From positions 1 to 9,095 of the forward strand of contig CAYYHA010000173.1 in NCBI GenBank assembly GCA_964471535.1: a DNA stretch of 9,095 nucleotides, written 5' to 3'. Shown here piece after piece: positions 1 through 7,174 of the stretch. The position numbers and the translations under genes were made by a program. The notes below the pieces were generated by a model that worked only from the letters and a program-made list of their open reading frames with translations, had not been told where the DNA came from and ran no database searches. This DNA is from CAYYHA01 sp964471535 (lineage in GTDB: Bacteria; Myxococcota; Myxococcia; SLRQ01). Each line of letters opens with the position of its first letter. Within the stretch, counting starts at the first letter, position 1.

Positions 1-1
1 C

Positions 2-3000
2 GGAGCGGAGCGCCTGGACGGGGCCTGGGCGGCCACGGGCGCGCACCGGGCACGGGCGGAGGCGCGCCTCGCCGCCGCGGAGGGCGCGGCGGATCCGGAG
101 CCCCTGCTCCTCGAGGCGGGCGAGCTCTTCGCCGAAGAGGTGGGGGACGAGGCGGCGGCGGAGCGGGCCTTCCGGCAGGCCTTCGAGGCGACGGGTTCGC
201 CGCGGGCGCTGCAGCGCTTGGCCGAGATCTACACCCGGCGCGGAGAGGAGGAGGCGCTCGCGGCGCTCCACGTCGACGCGGCGGACCGCAGCACCGACGC
301 GGCGGATCGCCTGGCCCACCTCGAGGCGGCGGGGGGGATCTACGAGGCCCTGGGGGCGGCCGCCGAGGCGGCGGAGGTCCTCGCCCGTGCCTGGGAGATC
401 GACCCCGATCGGGAGGCGATCGCCCGTCGCCTCGAGGCGCTGTACCGCCAGCTGGGGCGACGCGCCGACCTGGCCGCGCTCCTGCGCCGCCGGGCGCAGC
501 GTGCAGCGGGGCTCGAGCAGGCCGAGGCGCTGAAAGAGGCAGCGCGCCTACACCTCGAGGCGGGCGACGAGGAGGCGGCCCTCGAGGCGCTGCACGCGGC
601 CGAAGCGGCGGCGCCAACCGACCTCGAGGTGCTCACCGAGCTGGCCGGCCTGCTCTGGGCGAAGGGGGAAGCGGAGGCGGCGGCGGCGCGCGACGTGCGC
701 ATCCTCGAGCTGCAGCCCGAGGCGCAGCTGGCCTACGAGCGGCTCTCGGAGTGGCTGCGCGCCACCGGCGATCTTTCGCGGCTGGCCGACCTCACCCGGC
801 GCCGCGCCCAGGCGGCGAGCGGCCGGGCCAAGGCCGAGGGGCTCCTTGCGGCCGCGCGTCTTTTCGAGGAGGCGGGGGACCTCTCGGCCGCCAGGCGCTC
901 GGCCCTCGAGGCCTTCGAGATCGCGCCCGGCGACGCCGAGGCCTTCGCCGTGGCCCGGCGCATCCTGGAGCATGCGGAGGATCCCGGGGCCCTCGCGGAC
1001 CTCCTCGAGGCACGCCTCTCCACGGAGAAGGACGAGGCGGAGCGGGAAGCGCTCCTCGAGGCGCTCGCCGAGGCGCGCCGGACCGCCGGCGAGCCCCAGG
1101 CTGCGCGGGCGGCGCTCGACCGCCTGCTCGAGATCCGTCCCAACGACGCCGAGCTGTGGGCACGGGGGGCGGCGTGGGCGGCCGAGGAGAGCGACGAGGC
1201 GGCAGAGCCCTACGACCGGCGCCTGGTCGCCCTCGCCTCGGCCGGGGAGACCGTGGAGGCAAGCGCGCTCTTTGCCGCCTATGAGCGGCTCGCACGCCTC
1301 TCTCGCACGCGCGCCGACGCCGCGGCCTCGGTGCGCCATCTCGAGGAGGCCATCGCGCTCCTCGATCCCGAGGATCCCAGCCTCGAGGCGCTCGCGGGGC
1401 AGCTCCTCGAGGCGGCCCAGGAGGCCTCCGATGCGCGGGCCTGCGCCCGCGCCCATCGCCTCCTCCTCGAGCGGGCGCCCGCGGAGGCGCGCTTCGAACG
1501 CCTGGCACCGGCGGCGCGGGCCCATGCAGCGGCGGGAGAGATCGAGGAGGCCTGCCGCCTCTACGGGGAGATCCTCGAGCGCGATCCAGGGAACGAGGAG
1601 GCCTTCGACGCACTCGACGAACTCGAGGAAGACCCGCGTCTTCGCGTCGAGCGGGCGCTTCGCTTCGCGGAGGCGACGGACGACGCCGGGCGGCGCCGGG
1701 CCGTCCTCGAGGCGACGGCAGCGCGGGCGAAGGAAGCGGGGCTCGAGGCGGAGGCGAATCGCGCCGCCCTCCTCGCCTGGCAGGCGGGTGCCGAGTCGCC
1801 GTCGGTCGCCGAGCAGGCGCTCGGCGCGCTGCGCGACCAGCAGGGGCCGTCGGCCGTCGCGGATCTGCTGCGCGCCCTGCGGGTGCTCGCCGAGGCGGCC
1901 GGGCCCGGCGAGGAGGCGATCGCCTACCTGCTCGAGGCCATCGAGCGACAGCGCGAGGCGGGGGAGGAGGGCGAGGCCGCCCACGACCTCGAGGTCGCGC
2001 TCCTCACGGCGGCCGAGGCGGCCCCTCGCCTCTCAGCGCCGGTGGCCCGTCGCCTCGTGGCCGAGATCCGGCGGCTGCGCGAGGGCGAGGAAGAGGCGGC
2101 GCGCCGGCGAGCGCTCCTCGAGCTTGAGGCCCGCTTCACCGAAGGGGCCGAGCGGGGGCAGGTCCTCTTCGATTTGGCTGCCGTCAGCCGGGGCGCCGAG
2201 GCCCTGGAGGCGCTCGCGGAGGCGGCCGAACTCTGTCCCGAAGATCCAGAGGTATGGTCTGTCCTCGCGCGTCGCGCGACAGATGAGGGCGAGATGGATC
2301 TCGCGGCTCGGGCGGCTACCCACCTCCTCGAGCGAGACGGCGCCGAGGCGGAGGCGGTGGCGCAGGCGGTGCTCGATGCGGCGGAGGCTTCAGAGCAGCT
2401 GGAGCGGGCGGAGTCGATCGCCGAAGCCCTCACCCGCCACCGGCCCGGGGATCCGGAGCTGTGGTCGCGCCTTGCGTCGCTTCGCGAGGCCCGGTCGGCC
2501 GGCTCCGAGGCGGCCGATGCGGCGTGGCGGGCGTACGAAGCCGGGAAGGCGGCCGAGGAGCCGGCGTCGGTGCTCGCCCGGCGAGCGGGTCGCGCCGCGC
2601 GCGCCTTCCTGGAAGTGGGGGCCACCGAGGAGGCGAGGCGGGCCTTCGAAGCCGTGCTCGCCCACGACCCCCAGGACGGCGAGGCGATCGCCTGGTTGGA
2701 GGCGGCGCTTTCCGCGAGTGAAGGCGAGGCGGCGGTGGCACGCCTCCATCTCGAGCGGGCAGAGCGCCTCCTTCAGGCCGATGCCAAGGAGTCGGCGGCG
2801 CAGGCCTTCCTGGCGGCCTCGGAGCGCTGGGAGGCGGCGGACGATCTGGAGCGGGCCCGGGAGGCTGCGGAGGCGGCGCTGCATCACCGGCCCGGTGCCC
2901 CGGAGGCACTGGCCCGGCTGAAGGCCCTGGCGCGAGCGACGGGCGACGTGGAGGCCGAGCGCCGCGCCCTGCGGGCGGAGATGACGGAGGCCTCCGACGC

Positions 3001-5150
3001 GCGGCAGCGGGCCGAGGCGGCTCGGGCACTGGCGCGGCTCGAGACGGCAGAGGAGGCGCTCGCCGAGGCGGCGGCGGCGTGGCGGGTGGCGCTTGCGGCC
3101 GCGGAGACGGCGGCCCAAACGGACCACGGCGCCGAGGAAGGCGCGCGAGAGCCGGGTGCGATGCCCGCCTGGGCGGCGTCGATCCTCCGCGAAGGCGGGG
3201 TGCGCCTGGGCGAGACGCTCCTTACGCTCGGGCAGGCGGAGGAGGCCCGCGCGCACCTCAGCCGGGCGGTCGCCGCCGGCGCGGAGGGCGAGGCCCACCG
3301 CCTCCTGGCGCGGGCGTGCGCCCAATGCGGAGACGTGGCAGGGGCACGCGAGGCCTATGAGGCGGCGCTCGCGCGGGACCCAGCCGACGAGGGGGCACTC
3401 GAGGGGCTCCTCGAGCTCGCCCGCAGCACCGGCGATGGGGCCCTGGAACTGACGGTCCTCGAGCGCCGGGCGAAGCACGCGGCAGAGCCGGAAGCGGCGC
3501 TCCGGGCGCTGGCCACGCGTGCGGAGGCGCTGGGGGACGAGGCGGCCGCCCAAGCCGCCTGGGCGGCGCTCTTCGACCGGGATCCCGGCGCGGGCGAGGC
3601 CTTCGATGCCCTCGCCCGGGCGGCACGGGCCGGGGGAGATCGCCCCCGGCTGGCCTCGCTCCTCGAGCGGCGCGTCGAGGCGGTAGAGGACGGCGAGGCC
3701 GCGGCCGAACTCCTCCACGAACTCGCTGTCCTGCGCCGCGAAGGCTCGGACGAGGCGGGGGCCCGCGAGGCCCTCGAGCGCGCGCTCGCGCGGTGCCCCG
3801 ACCACGCTCCCTCCCGCCTCGCCCTCGCCCGCTGGCTCGACGCAGCGGGGCGCCACGACGAGGCGCGCGCCCACTACGAGGTGCTCTACCAGCAGGACTC
3901 GGCCTATCGCCCGCCGGTGGCGCTGCGGCTCGGCACCCTCGCGCTCGAGCGGGATCGTCCCGAGAAGGCCCTCGAGTATTTCCAGGCGGCCGCGGAGGCG
4001 GACCCGGCCTCCGAGGAGGCATGGGAGGGTCTTCGGCGGGCGGCCGCAGCCCTCGGAAGGCACGCGCTGCACGCCCAGGCCCTCGAGCGCCTCCTCGAGC
4101 GGCGCGAAGCAGAGGCACCGGAGCAGCCCGAGGCGACGGTGGACCTGCGCCTGGAGCTGGCGGAGGTGGAGAAGCGTCGGCTGCGAACCGACGCCGCGGT
4201 GGCGCACTACGAGGCGGTGCGGGCGCTTTGTCCCGAGCGCATGGAGGTGGTGGAGGCGCTCGCCCAGCTCTACGAGCAGCAGCAGCGGTGGCACGCGGTG
4301 CGCGAGGCGCTGGAGACACTCGTTTGCCAGGCGACGGAACCGGACGTCGAGGCGGATCTCCTGGTGAAGCTCGGCCGGCTGCTCACGGATCGCCTCGCCG
4401 ACCCCGACGCCGCCTTGCCCTACCTGGAGCGGGCGGTGGCGGCGGACCCCGACCACCGCGACGCGTGGCGGCTGCGCTTCGAACTGCTCGCCCCTCGCGG
4501 TCCTTCGCCCGAGCTGGCCATCGCGGCACGGCGCCTCGTGGAGCTGGGTGAGGACGCGGTGCTCGCGCCTTGGGCCCTGGAGGTGGGCCGGGCGCTCGCG
4601 GCCGCGGGCGAGTATCGCCTGGCCGCCGAGTGGCTCGAGCGGGCGGCAGCGCAGCGCCCCGACGATCTCGATCTCCTGGGCGAAGTGGCCACCGCCTGCG
4701 CGCTCGCGGGCAGGCACGAGGCAGCGCAGCGCTACCTGACGGAGCGGGCGGAGCGGACCGGAGCGCCCGCCCACTTTCGCGATGCCGCCGAGGCCTCGCT
4801 GGCCGCTGGAGATGCCCAGGCCTACGTGGACCTGATGTGGCGGGGGCTCGAGGATCCGGAGATGGACCGGGCCATGCGGCGAACCGCCGCCCAGGGGCTC
4901 GCCGAGGTCATGGCCCACCGGCTCGGACGGCCGGGAGCGGCCGCCGAGGCGCTCGCGCCCTTCTGTGCCGCCGCCCCCGAGGACCGGCCGCTTCAGCGGC
5001 AGCGGGCCGAACTCCTACGCCTCGCGGGGAGCCTCGACGAGGCGCTCTCCGTCTGGGTCGATCTGCTTCGCACCGACCCCACCGACCGCCGCGCGCTCGC
5101 CTCGGCCCTCGCGGTGCTGGAATCGCGTGACCCCGATCGACACAGGTGGC
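2..5150 (+). repeat. Protein-level TPR array with a two-hairpin (about 70-residue) higher-order unit
   Basis: Besides single 34-residue TPRs, a longer unit recurs. It opens with Gly-(Asp/Arg) and a Leu-Leu-x-Arg-Arg helix, continues with an Ala-rich LA/AARL helix, then Gly-(Asp/Glu) and a canonical TPR ending in Asp-Pro or a similar turn. Measured spacings are 104 residues from the unit starting at 452 to that at 764, 70 from 764 to 974, and 68 from 3431 to 3635. These are close to three, two and two TPR lengths. The repetition is at protein level; I see no long exact DNA repeats. From family knowledge, similar ERR-type repeat pairs occur in other large myxobacterial TPR proteins. An insert at about 3100-3180 (rich in Ala, Glu, Gly and Pro) interrupts the array and may be a flexible linker. 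Confidence 0.8.
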
Positions 5151-6016
5151 TTCGGGGCCTCGAGGCATTCCTGAGTGGAGAGGCGATCTCCGTCCCTCCG
5201 GTGGATCCCCAGGCCCTCCACATCGACCCGCTCACCCGCCTCGAGGTGGCCGACCCGGTCGCGACCGAGGCGGTGGCCAGCTACCTCCGGGAAATGGCGC
5301 CCTACTTCGAGCCGCTCTTCCCCTCGGACCTCTCCCGCTTCGGGGTCCGCCCGGAGGATGCCCTGACCCCCGAGGCCGATCCGGTGGTCGCGAAGCTGGA
5401 ACGGTGGGTGCGGCTGTTCACCGAGCGGCCGTTTCGGGCCTACCGGAGCCAGCGCCTCGGCTTCGCGGCGCACATCGAGAACACCGAGCCGGCCTCTTTG
5501 GTCCTGGGCGGTACGCTCTTGGATGCGCCGGAGCGCCTGCAGGCACCCGTCTTCGCCGGGCTGGGGGAGCTGCTCGCCGCCGGCTATGCGCTTCCCGGTC
5601 GTTTCAGCGATGCGGACACCGCGATCCTCGTGCGGCTGGTGGTCGCCTTCTACGTCCCGCAGGTCGAGGTGCCCATTCCCCCCAGCCGCCTGGGGCAGTA
5701 CCACGAACTCCTGGAGGCGCGGGTACCACGGGCGCGGTCCGAGCCGCTGCGGGAGCTGGCGCACCGCGCCGCCGAGGCGCTGGGCGACCTGCAGGCCTCG
5801 GCGCTGGTGGCGGCGCTACGCCGCAGCGCCTGGCGCTTCGCACTGCTGCTCACCGGCGACGTCGTCGCGACCCTCGAGGCAGCGATGCGCGCCGTCGGCG
5901 ACGCCGGCGCGCCCGAGGCGGCACTCAAGACGAATCCGCTCCTCTTCGACCTCGCCCGCTTCCTCCTGCGTGAGGACATCGCTGCGCTCTACGCCGCCTC
6001 CCACCCCGGCACTTGA
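2..6016 (+). CDS. Giant tetratricopeptide-repeat (TPR) protein, 5'-truncated by the window edge
   Basis: This is the C-terminal 2,004 residues of a giant TPR scaffold protein. The frame is open from base 2. A GTG at 140 could be read as a start, but the 46 codons before it encode the same Ala/Glu-rich helical sequence (for example LLLEAGELFAEE), so the true start lies left of the window. Residues 1 to about 1,725 (window numbering) are degenerate 34-residue helical hairpins with TPR spacing. The clearest canonical repeats are near residues 1261-1345 (GRHDEARAHYEVLYQ, EKALEYFQAAAEADP), 1397-1442, 1460-1500 and 1667-1711. The last 275 residues form a separate domain, listed on its own. TPR arrays bind other proteins, so a scaffold or assembly role is inferred; partner and location are unknown because the N-terminus is missing. 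Large TPR proteins are common in myxobacteria; AgmK/GltI of the gliding machinery is one example, but nothing next to this gene supports that assignment. The gene ends with TGA and converges on the lipoprotein gene. Confidence 0.93.
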   Translation, partial: GAERLDGAWAATGAHRARAEARLAAAEGAADPEPLLLEAGELFAEEVGDEAAAERAFRQAFEATGSPRALQRLAEIYTRRGEEEALAALHVDAADRSTDAADRLAHLEAAGGIYEALGAAAEAAEVLARAWEIDPDREAIARRLEALYRQLGRRADLAALLRRRAQRAAGLEQAEALKEAARLHLEAGDEEAALEALHAAEAAAPTDLEVLTELAGLLWAKGEAEAAAARDVRILELQPEAQLAYERLSEWLRATGDLSRLADLTRRRAQAASGRAKAEGLLAAARLFEEAGDLSAARRSALEAFEIAPGDAEAFAVARRILEHAEDPGALADLLEARLSTEKDEAEREALLEALAEARRTAGEPQAARAALDRLLEIRPNDAELWARGAAWAAEESDEAAEPYDRRLVALASAGETVEASALFAAYERLARLSRTRADAAASVRHLEEAIALLDPEDPSLEALAGQLLEAAQEASDARACARAHRLLLERAPAEARFERLAPAARAHAAAGEIEEACRLYGEILERDPGNEEAFDALDELEEDPRLRVERALRFAEATDDAGRRRAVLEATAARAKEAGLEAEANRAALLAWQAGAESPSVAEQALGALRDQQGPSAVADLLRALRVLAEAAGPGEEAIAYLLEAIERQREAGEEGEAAHDLEVALLTAAEAAPRLSAPVARRLVAEIRRLREGEEEAARRRALLELEARFTEGAERGQVLFDLAAVSRGAEALEALAEAAELCPEDPEVWSVLARRATDEGEMDLAARAATHLLERDGAEAEAVAQAVLDAAEASEQLERAESIAEALTRHRPGDPELWSRLASLREARSAGSEAADAAWRAYEAGKAAEEPASVLARRAGRAARAFLEVGATEEARRAFEAVLAHDPQDGEAIAWLEAALSASEGEAAVARLHLERAERLLQADAKESAAQAFLAASERWEAADDLERAREAAEAALHHRPGAPEALARLKALARATGDVEAERRALRAEMTEASDARQRAEAARALARLETAEEALAEAAAAWRVALAAAETAAQTDHGAEEGAREPGAMPAWAASILREGGVRLGETLLTLGQAEEARAHLSRAVAAGAEGEAHRLLARACAQCGDVAGAREAYEAALARDPADEGALEGLLELARSTGDGALELTVLERRAKHAAEPEAALRALATRAEALGDEAAAQAAWAALFDRDPGAGEAFDALARAARAGGDRPRLASLLERRVEAVEDGEAAAELLHELAVLRREGSDEAGAREALERALARCPDHAPSRLALARWLDAAGRHDEARAHYEVLYQQDSAYRPPVALRLGTLALERDRPEKALEYFQAAAEADPASEEAWEGLRRAAAALGRHALHAQALERLLERREAEAPEQPEATVDLRLELAEVEKRRLRTDAAVAHYEAVRALCPERMEVVEALAQLYEQQQRWHAVREALETLVCQATEPDVEADLLVKLGRLLTDRLADPDAALPYLERAVAADPDHRDAWRLRFELLAPRGPSPELAIAARRLVELGEDAVLAPWALEVGRALAAAGEYRLAAEWLERAAAQRPDDLDLLGEVATACALAGRHEAAQRYLTERAERTGAPAHFRDAAEASLAAGDAQAYVDLMWRGLEDPEMDRAMRRTAAQGLAEVMAHRLGRPGAAAEALAPFCAAAPEDRPLQRQRAELLRLAGSLDEALSVWVDLLRTDPTDRRALASALAVLESRDPDRHRWLRGLEAFLSGEAISVPPVDPQALHIDPLTRLEVADPVATEAVASYLREMAPYFEPLFPSDLSRFGVRPEDALTPEADPVVAKLERWVRLFTERPFRAYRSQRLGFAAHIENTEPASLVLGGTLLDAPERLQAPVFAGLGELLAAGYALPGRFSDADTAILVRLVVAFYVPQVEVPIPPSRLGQYHELLEARVPRARSEPLRELAHRAAEALGDLQASALVAALRRSAWRFALLLTGDVVATLEAAMRAVGDAGAPEAALKTNPLLFDLARFLLREDIAALYAASHPGT
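5190..6013 (+). other. C-terminal domain of the giant TPR protein, possibly an inactive M48-peptidase-like fold
   Basis: After residue 1,730 (window numbering) the Ala/Glu-rich repeat character stops and a more varied sequence begins, with more aromatic residues. Landmarks in order are a Trp-Val-Arg-Leu-Phe segment, PFRAYRSQRLGFAA, SLVLGGTLLDAP, a helix containing GELLA at 5564-5578, then FYVPQVEVPIPPS, SAWRFALLLTGDVVATLEAA and a final LFDLARFLL helix. From memory of large myxobacterial TPR proteins, a similar C-terminal domain (a 'LxVGxxLL' strand, a long helix, then 'AGLLLxGD') is recurrent; I could not check this by search. The order of a strand, 'GTLLD' and then a helix resembles M48 peptidases, where that helix carries HExxH. 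Here the equivalent would be GELLA, without zinc ligands, so catalysis is not expected. The domain boundary is approximate. Confidence 0.5.
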
Positions 6017-6061
6017 GTGCTTGCGGGTGAAGGTCCTGGCCGCTTCCCCCGGCCGCTCCCG

Positions 6062-6104
6062 CGGGCAGGTGAGTGCCCGAAGCGGCATCACCGCAAGAGG
6101 CGGT
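6062..6104. other. Two short hairpins between the convergent genes
   Basis: The first inverted repeat has arms CGGGCA (6062-6067) and TGCCCG (6074-6079), a 6-bp stem with a 6-base loop. The second has arms ACCGC (6090-6094) and GCGGT (6100-6104), a 5-bp stem with a 5-base loop. Neither is followed by a T tract. They lie 45-90 bases past the stop of the TPR gene and could protect or end its transcript. Short GC stems are expected by chance at this base composition, so the call is weak. No gene is visible in the 176-bp gap. Confidence 0.3.
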
Positions 6105-6117
6105 CGCCCCAACGGTG

Positions 6118-6150
6118 GCGGGGCGCCCCAAAGCGAGCGAGGCGCCCCGC
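6118..6150. terminator. Candidate bidirectional terminator hairpin between convergent genes
   Basis: Arms GCGGGGCGCC (6118-6127) and GGCGCCCCGC (6141-6150) form a perfect 10-bp GC-rich stem with a 13-base loop. It sits 101 bases past the TPR gene stop and 42 bases past the lipoprotein gene stop, the expected place for a shared terminator. There is no T run on either side, so it is not a canonical intrinsic terminator. It could act with Rho or as a 3'-end stabiliser. Confidence 0.5.
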
Positions 6151-6192
6151 GACCCGATCCGACGCGGCGCCGCGGGGGCGCCACGCTGACGC

Positions 6193-7089
6193 CTAGTTGT
6201 TTGCAGTGCCGACCAGGAACATGACGAAGACGGCACCCTCACTGGTCGCCGCCTGCTGGTCGGTGAAGGTGTACCCGTCCTTCTGGCCGGTGAAGCTGCC
6301 GAGCGCGACGTCGGTGACGATGAAGACCCCGTTGGCGCTGGTGTTGCCGTCCTGCTCGGCGCCCATGAAGTCCGCAGTGGGGTAGAGGACGCCCTGGGCC
6401 GGGTTGCCCTGCAGGTCCACCAACGCGACCCCGTCCATGGGGTTGCCCGCATCGTCCACGAACATCCCCAGGATCCACCCAGCGGCATTGAGGTCCCCTG
6501 CGGCGCCCCCGAAGACCACCTGGGCGAGGTGGGCCTCGGTGGCCTGTGTGACCGCGTAGCCGCTCACCCCCGTCAGATCGTCGGCGATGGGGCCGCCGGC
6601 GAGCCCCGAGGCGGTGTCACAGAACACGTCGGTCCCTTCCATGGTGTCGTCGAGCACGCCGATGAGGCCCAGCGAGACCCCCTTGGTGCTCACCTGTTGG
6701 AAAGAGAAGGGTGCCGTGCTGGGGTCGGTCGCATCGGGCGTGAGGGGCGCGATGGCCTTGGCGCAGCTTCCGTTGTCCTCGTACTCGAGCACCGCGTCCT
6801 TGCCCTGCAGCGCCTTGAGGGGATCCTCGAGGCGGAAGCTGGCACCGTCGAGGGTGGCGTTCGCATCCACGGCGGCGGTCACGGGATGGATGCGCACCGT
6901 ACCGTCCACATCGACGAGCGGGGCCTCCTGGCAGGGTAGGAGGGTGCCGGCGTCCATCCCACCGCCGTCCCCGGCGCCGCCGTCGGGGCTTCCCGCGTCG
7001 TTGCCGCCGTCGGGGGTCGAAGTGGTCGGCCCGCAGGCGAGGACGAGACCGGTCGAGAGGGCGAGCGAGAGGAGAGTGAGTCGCTTCAT
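6193..7089 (-). CDS. Predicted lipoprotein with a carboxypeptidase-regulatory-like C-terminal domain
   Basis: This 298-residue exported protein is probably anchored to the envelope by lipid. Residues 1-18 are a signal peptide (MKR, then a Leu-rich core) ending in the lipobox Val-Leu-Ala-Cys, with C19 as the lipidated residue. G20 follows rather than Asp; the myxobacterial sorting rule is not simple enough to fix the membrane. Residues 25-48 are a flexible Asp/Gly-rich tether. Residues 54-200 match no family I recognise and contain C53, C109 and C157. Residues 206-296 fit a carboxypeptidase-regulatory-like beta-sandwich: FVDDAGNPMDGVALV, then TSANGVFIV and a Gly-x-Phe-x-Gly turn. Such domains often act as binding or structural modules. 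The ATG at 7089 is favoured because GGAAAGGA lies just upstream. The gene is 85 bp downstream of the fadL-like gene on the same strand, so an operon and a role near that channel are likely. The ligand is unknown. Confidence 0.87.
   Translation of the reverse strand: MKRLTLLSLALSTGLVLACGPTTSTPDGGNDAGSPDGGAGDGGGMDAGTLLPCQEAPLVDVDGTVRIHPVTAAVDANATLDGASFRLEDPLKALQGKDAVLEYEDNGSCAKAIAPLTPDATDPSTAPFSFQQVSTKGVSLGLIGVLDDTMEGTDVFCDTASGLAGGPIADDLTGVSGYAVTQATEAHLAQVVFGGAAGDLNAAGWILGMFVDDAGNPMDGVALVDLQGNPAQGVLYPTADFMGAEQDGNTSANGVFIVTDVALGSFTGQKDGYTFTDQQAATSEGAVFVMFLVGTANN
6946..7017 (-). repeat. Asp/Gly-rich lipoprotein tether
   Basis: Residues 25-48 of the lipoprotein are almost only Asp, Gly, Ala, Pro, Asn and Ser, with PDGG occurring twice and DAG twice. 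Linkers of this kind directly after a lipobox Cys are frequent in myxobacterial lipoproteins and are taken to space the folded domain from the membrane. The repetition is imperfect at DNA level. Confidence 0.75.
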
Positions 7090-7174
7090 GGGACGAGTCC
7101 TTTCCAGTTCCGATCCGATTCGTTCGGGCGGCGCCGCACCGATGCGGTCCCTCCCGAAGGGTCAAACGAAGGGT
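7090..7174 (-). other. Gap between the fadL-like and lipoprotein genes, with a short direct repeat and a weak hairpin
   Basis: The 85-bp gap has an imperfect tandem 12-mer, CGAAGGGTCAAA (7155-7166) and CGAAGGGTTCAA (7167-7178) on the plus strand. The second copy overlaps the fadL-like stop codon. It also has a 5-bp stem CCGCA/TGCGG (7134-7147) with a 4-base loop. No strong terminator is seen, so read-through from the upstream gene is likely. The hairpin may modestly reduce or stabilise the distal message. Confidence 0.35.
7098..7105 (-). promoter_or_regulatory. Ribosome binding site of the lipoprotein gene
   Basis: On the minus strand GGAAAGGA precedes the ATG, with 8 bases between AGGA and the start codon. 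This strong match and good spacing supports the ATG at 7089 and independent translation of this gene within the presumed operon. Confidence 0.75.

Noticed and set aside
140..142. GTG as the start of the TPR gene.
   Set aside because: The same frame is open to the window edge and the preceding 46 codons encode the same TPR-like helix pattern, so this is an internal Val.
548..1984. A 478-codon open frame on the minus strand inside the TPR gene.
   Set aside because: Same composition effect. No recognisable domain or export signal, and it fully overlaps a clear TPR coding region.
2390..4918. An 842-codon open frame on the minus strand inside the TPR gene.
   Set aside because: It is the antisense shadow of an Ala/Glu/Leu/Arg-rich, GC-rich gene, where stop codons are rare in every frame. 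The product is Arg/Gly/Leu/Pro-rich with no domain, and the plus-strand TPR reading is unambiguous.
6946..7017. The Asp/Gly tether as a variable-number tandem repeat.
   Set aside because: The repeats are short and irregular at DNA level and are explained by amino-acid composition.
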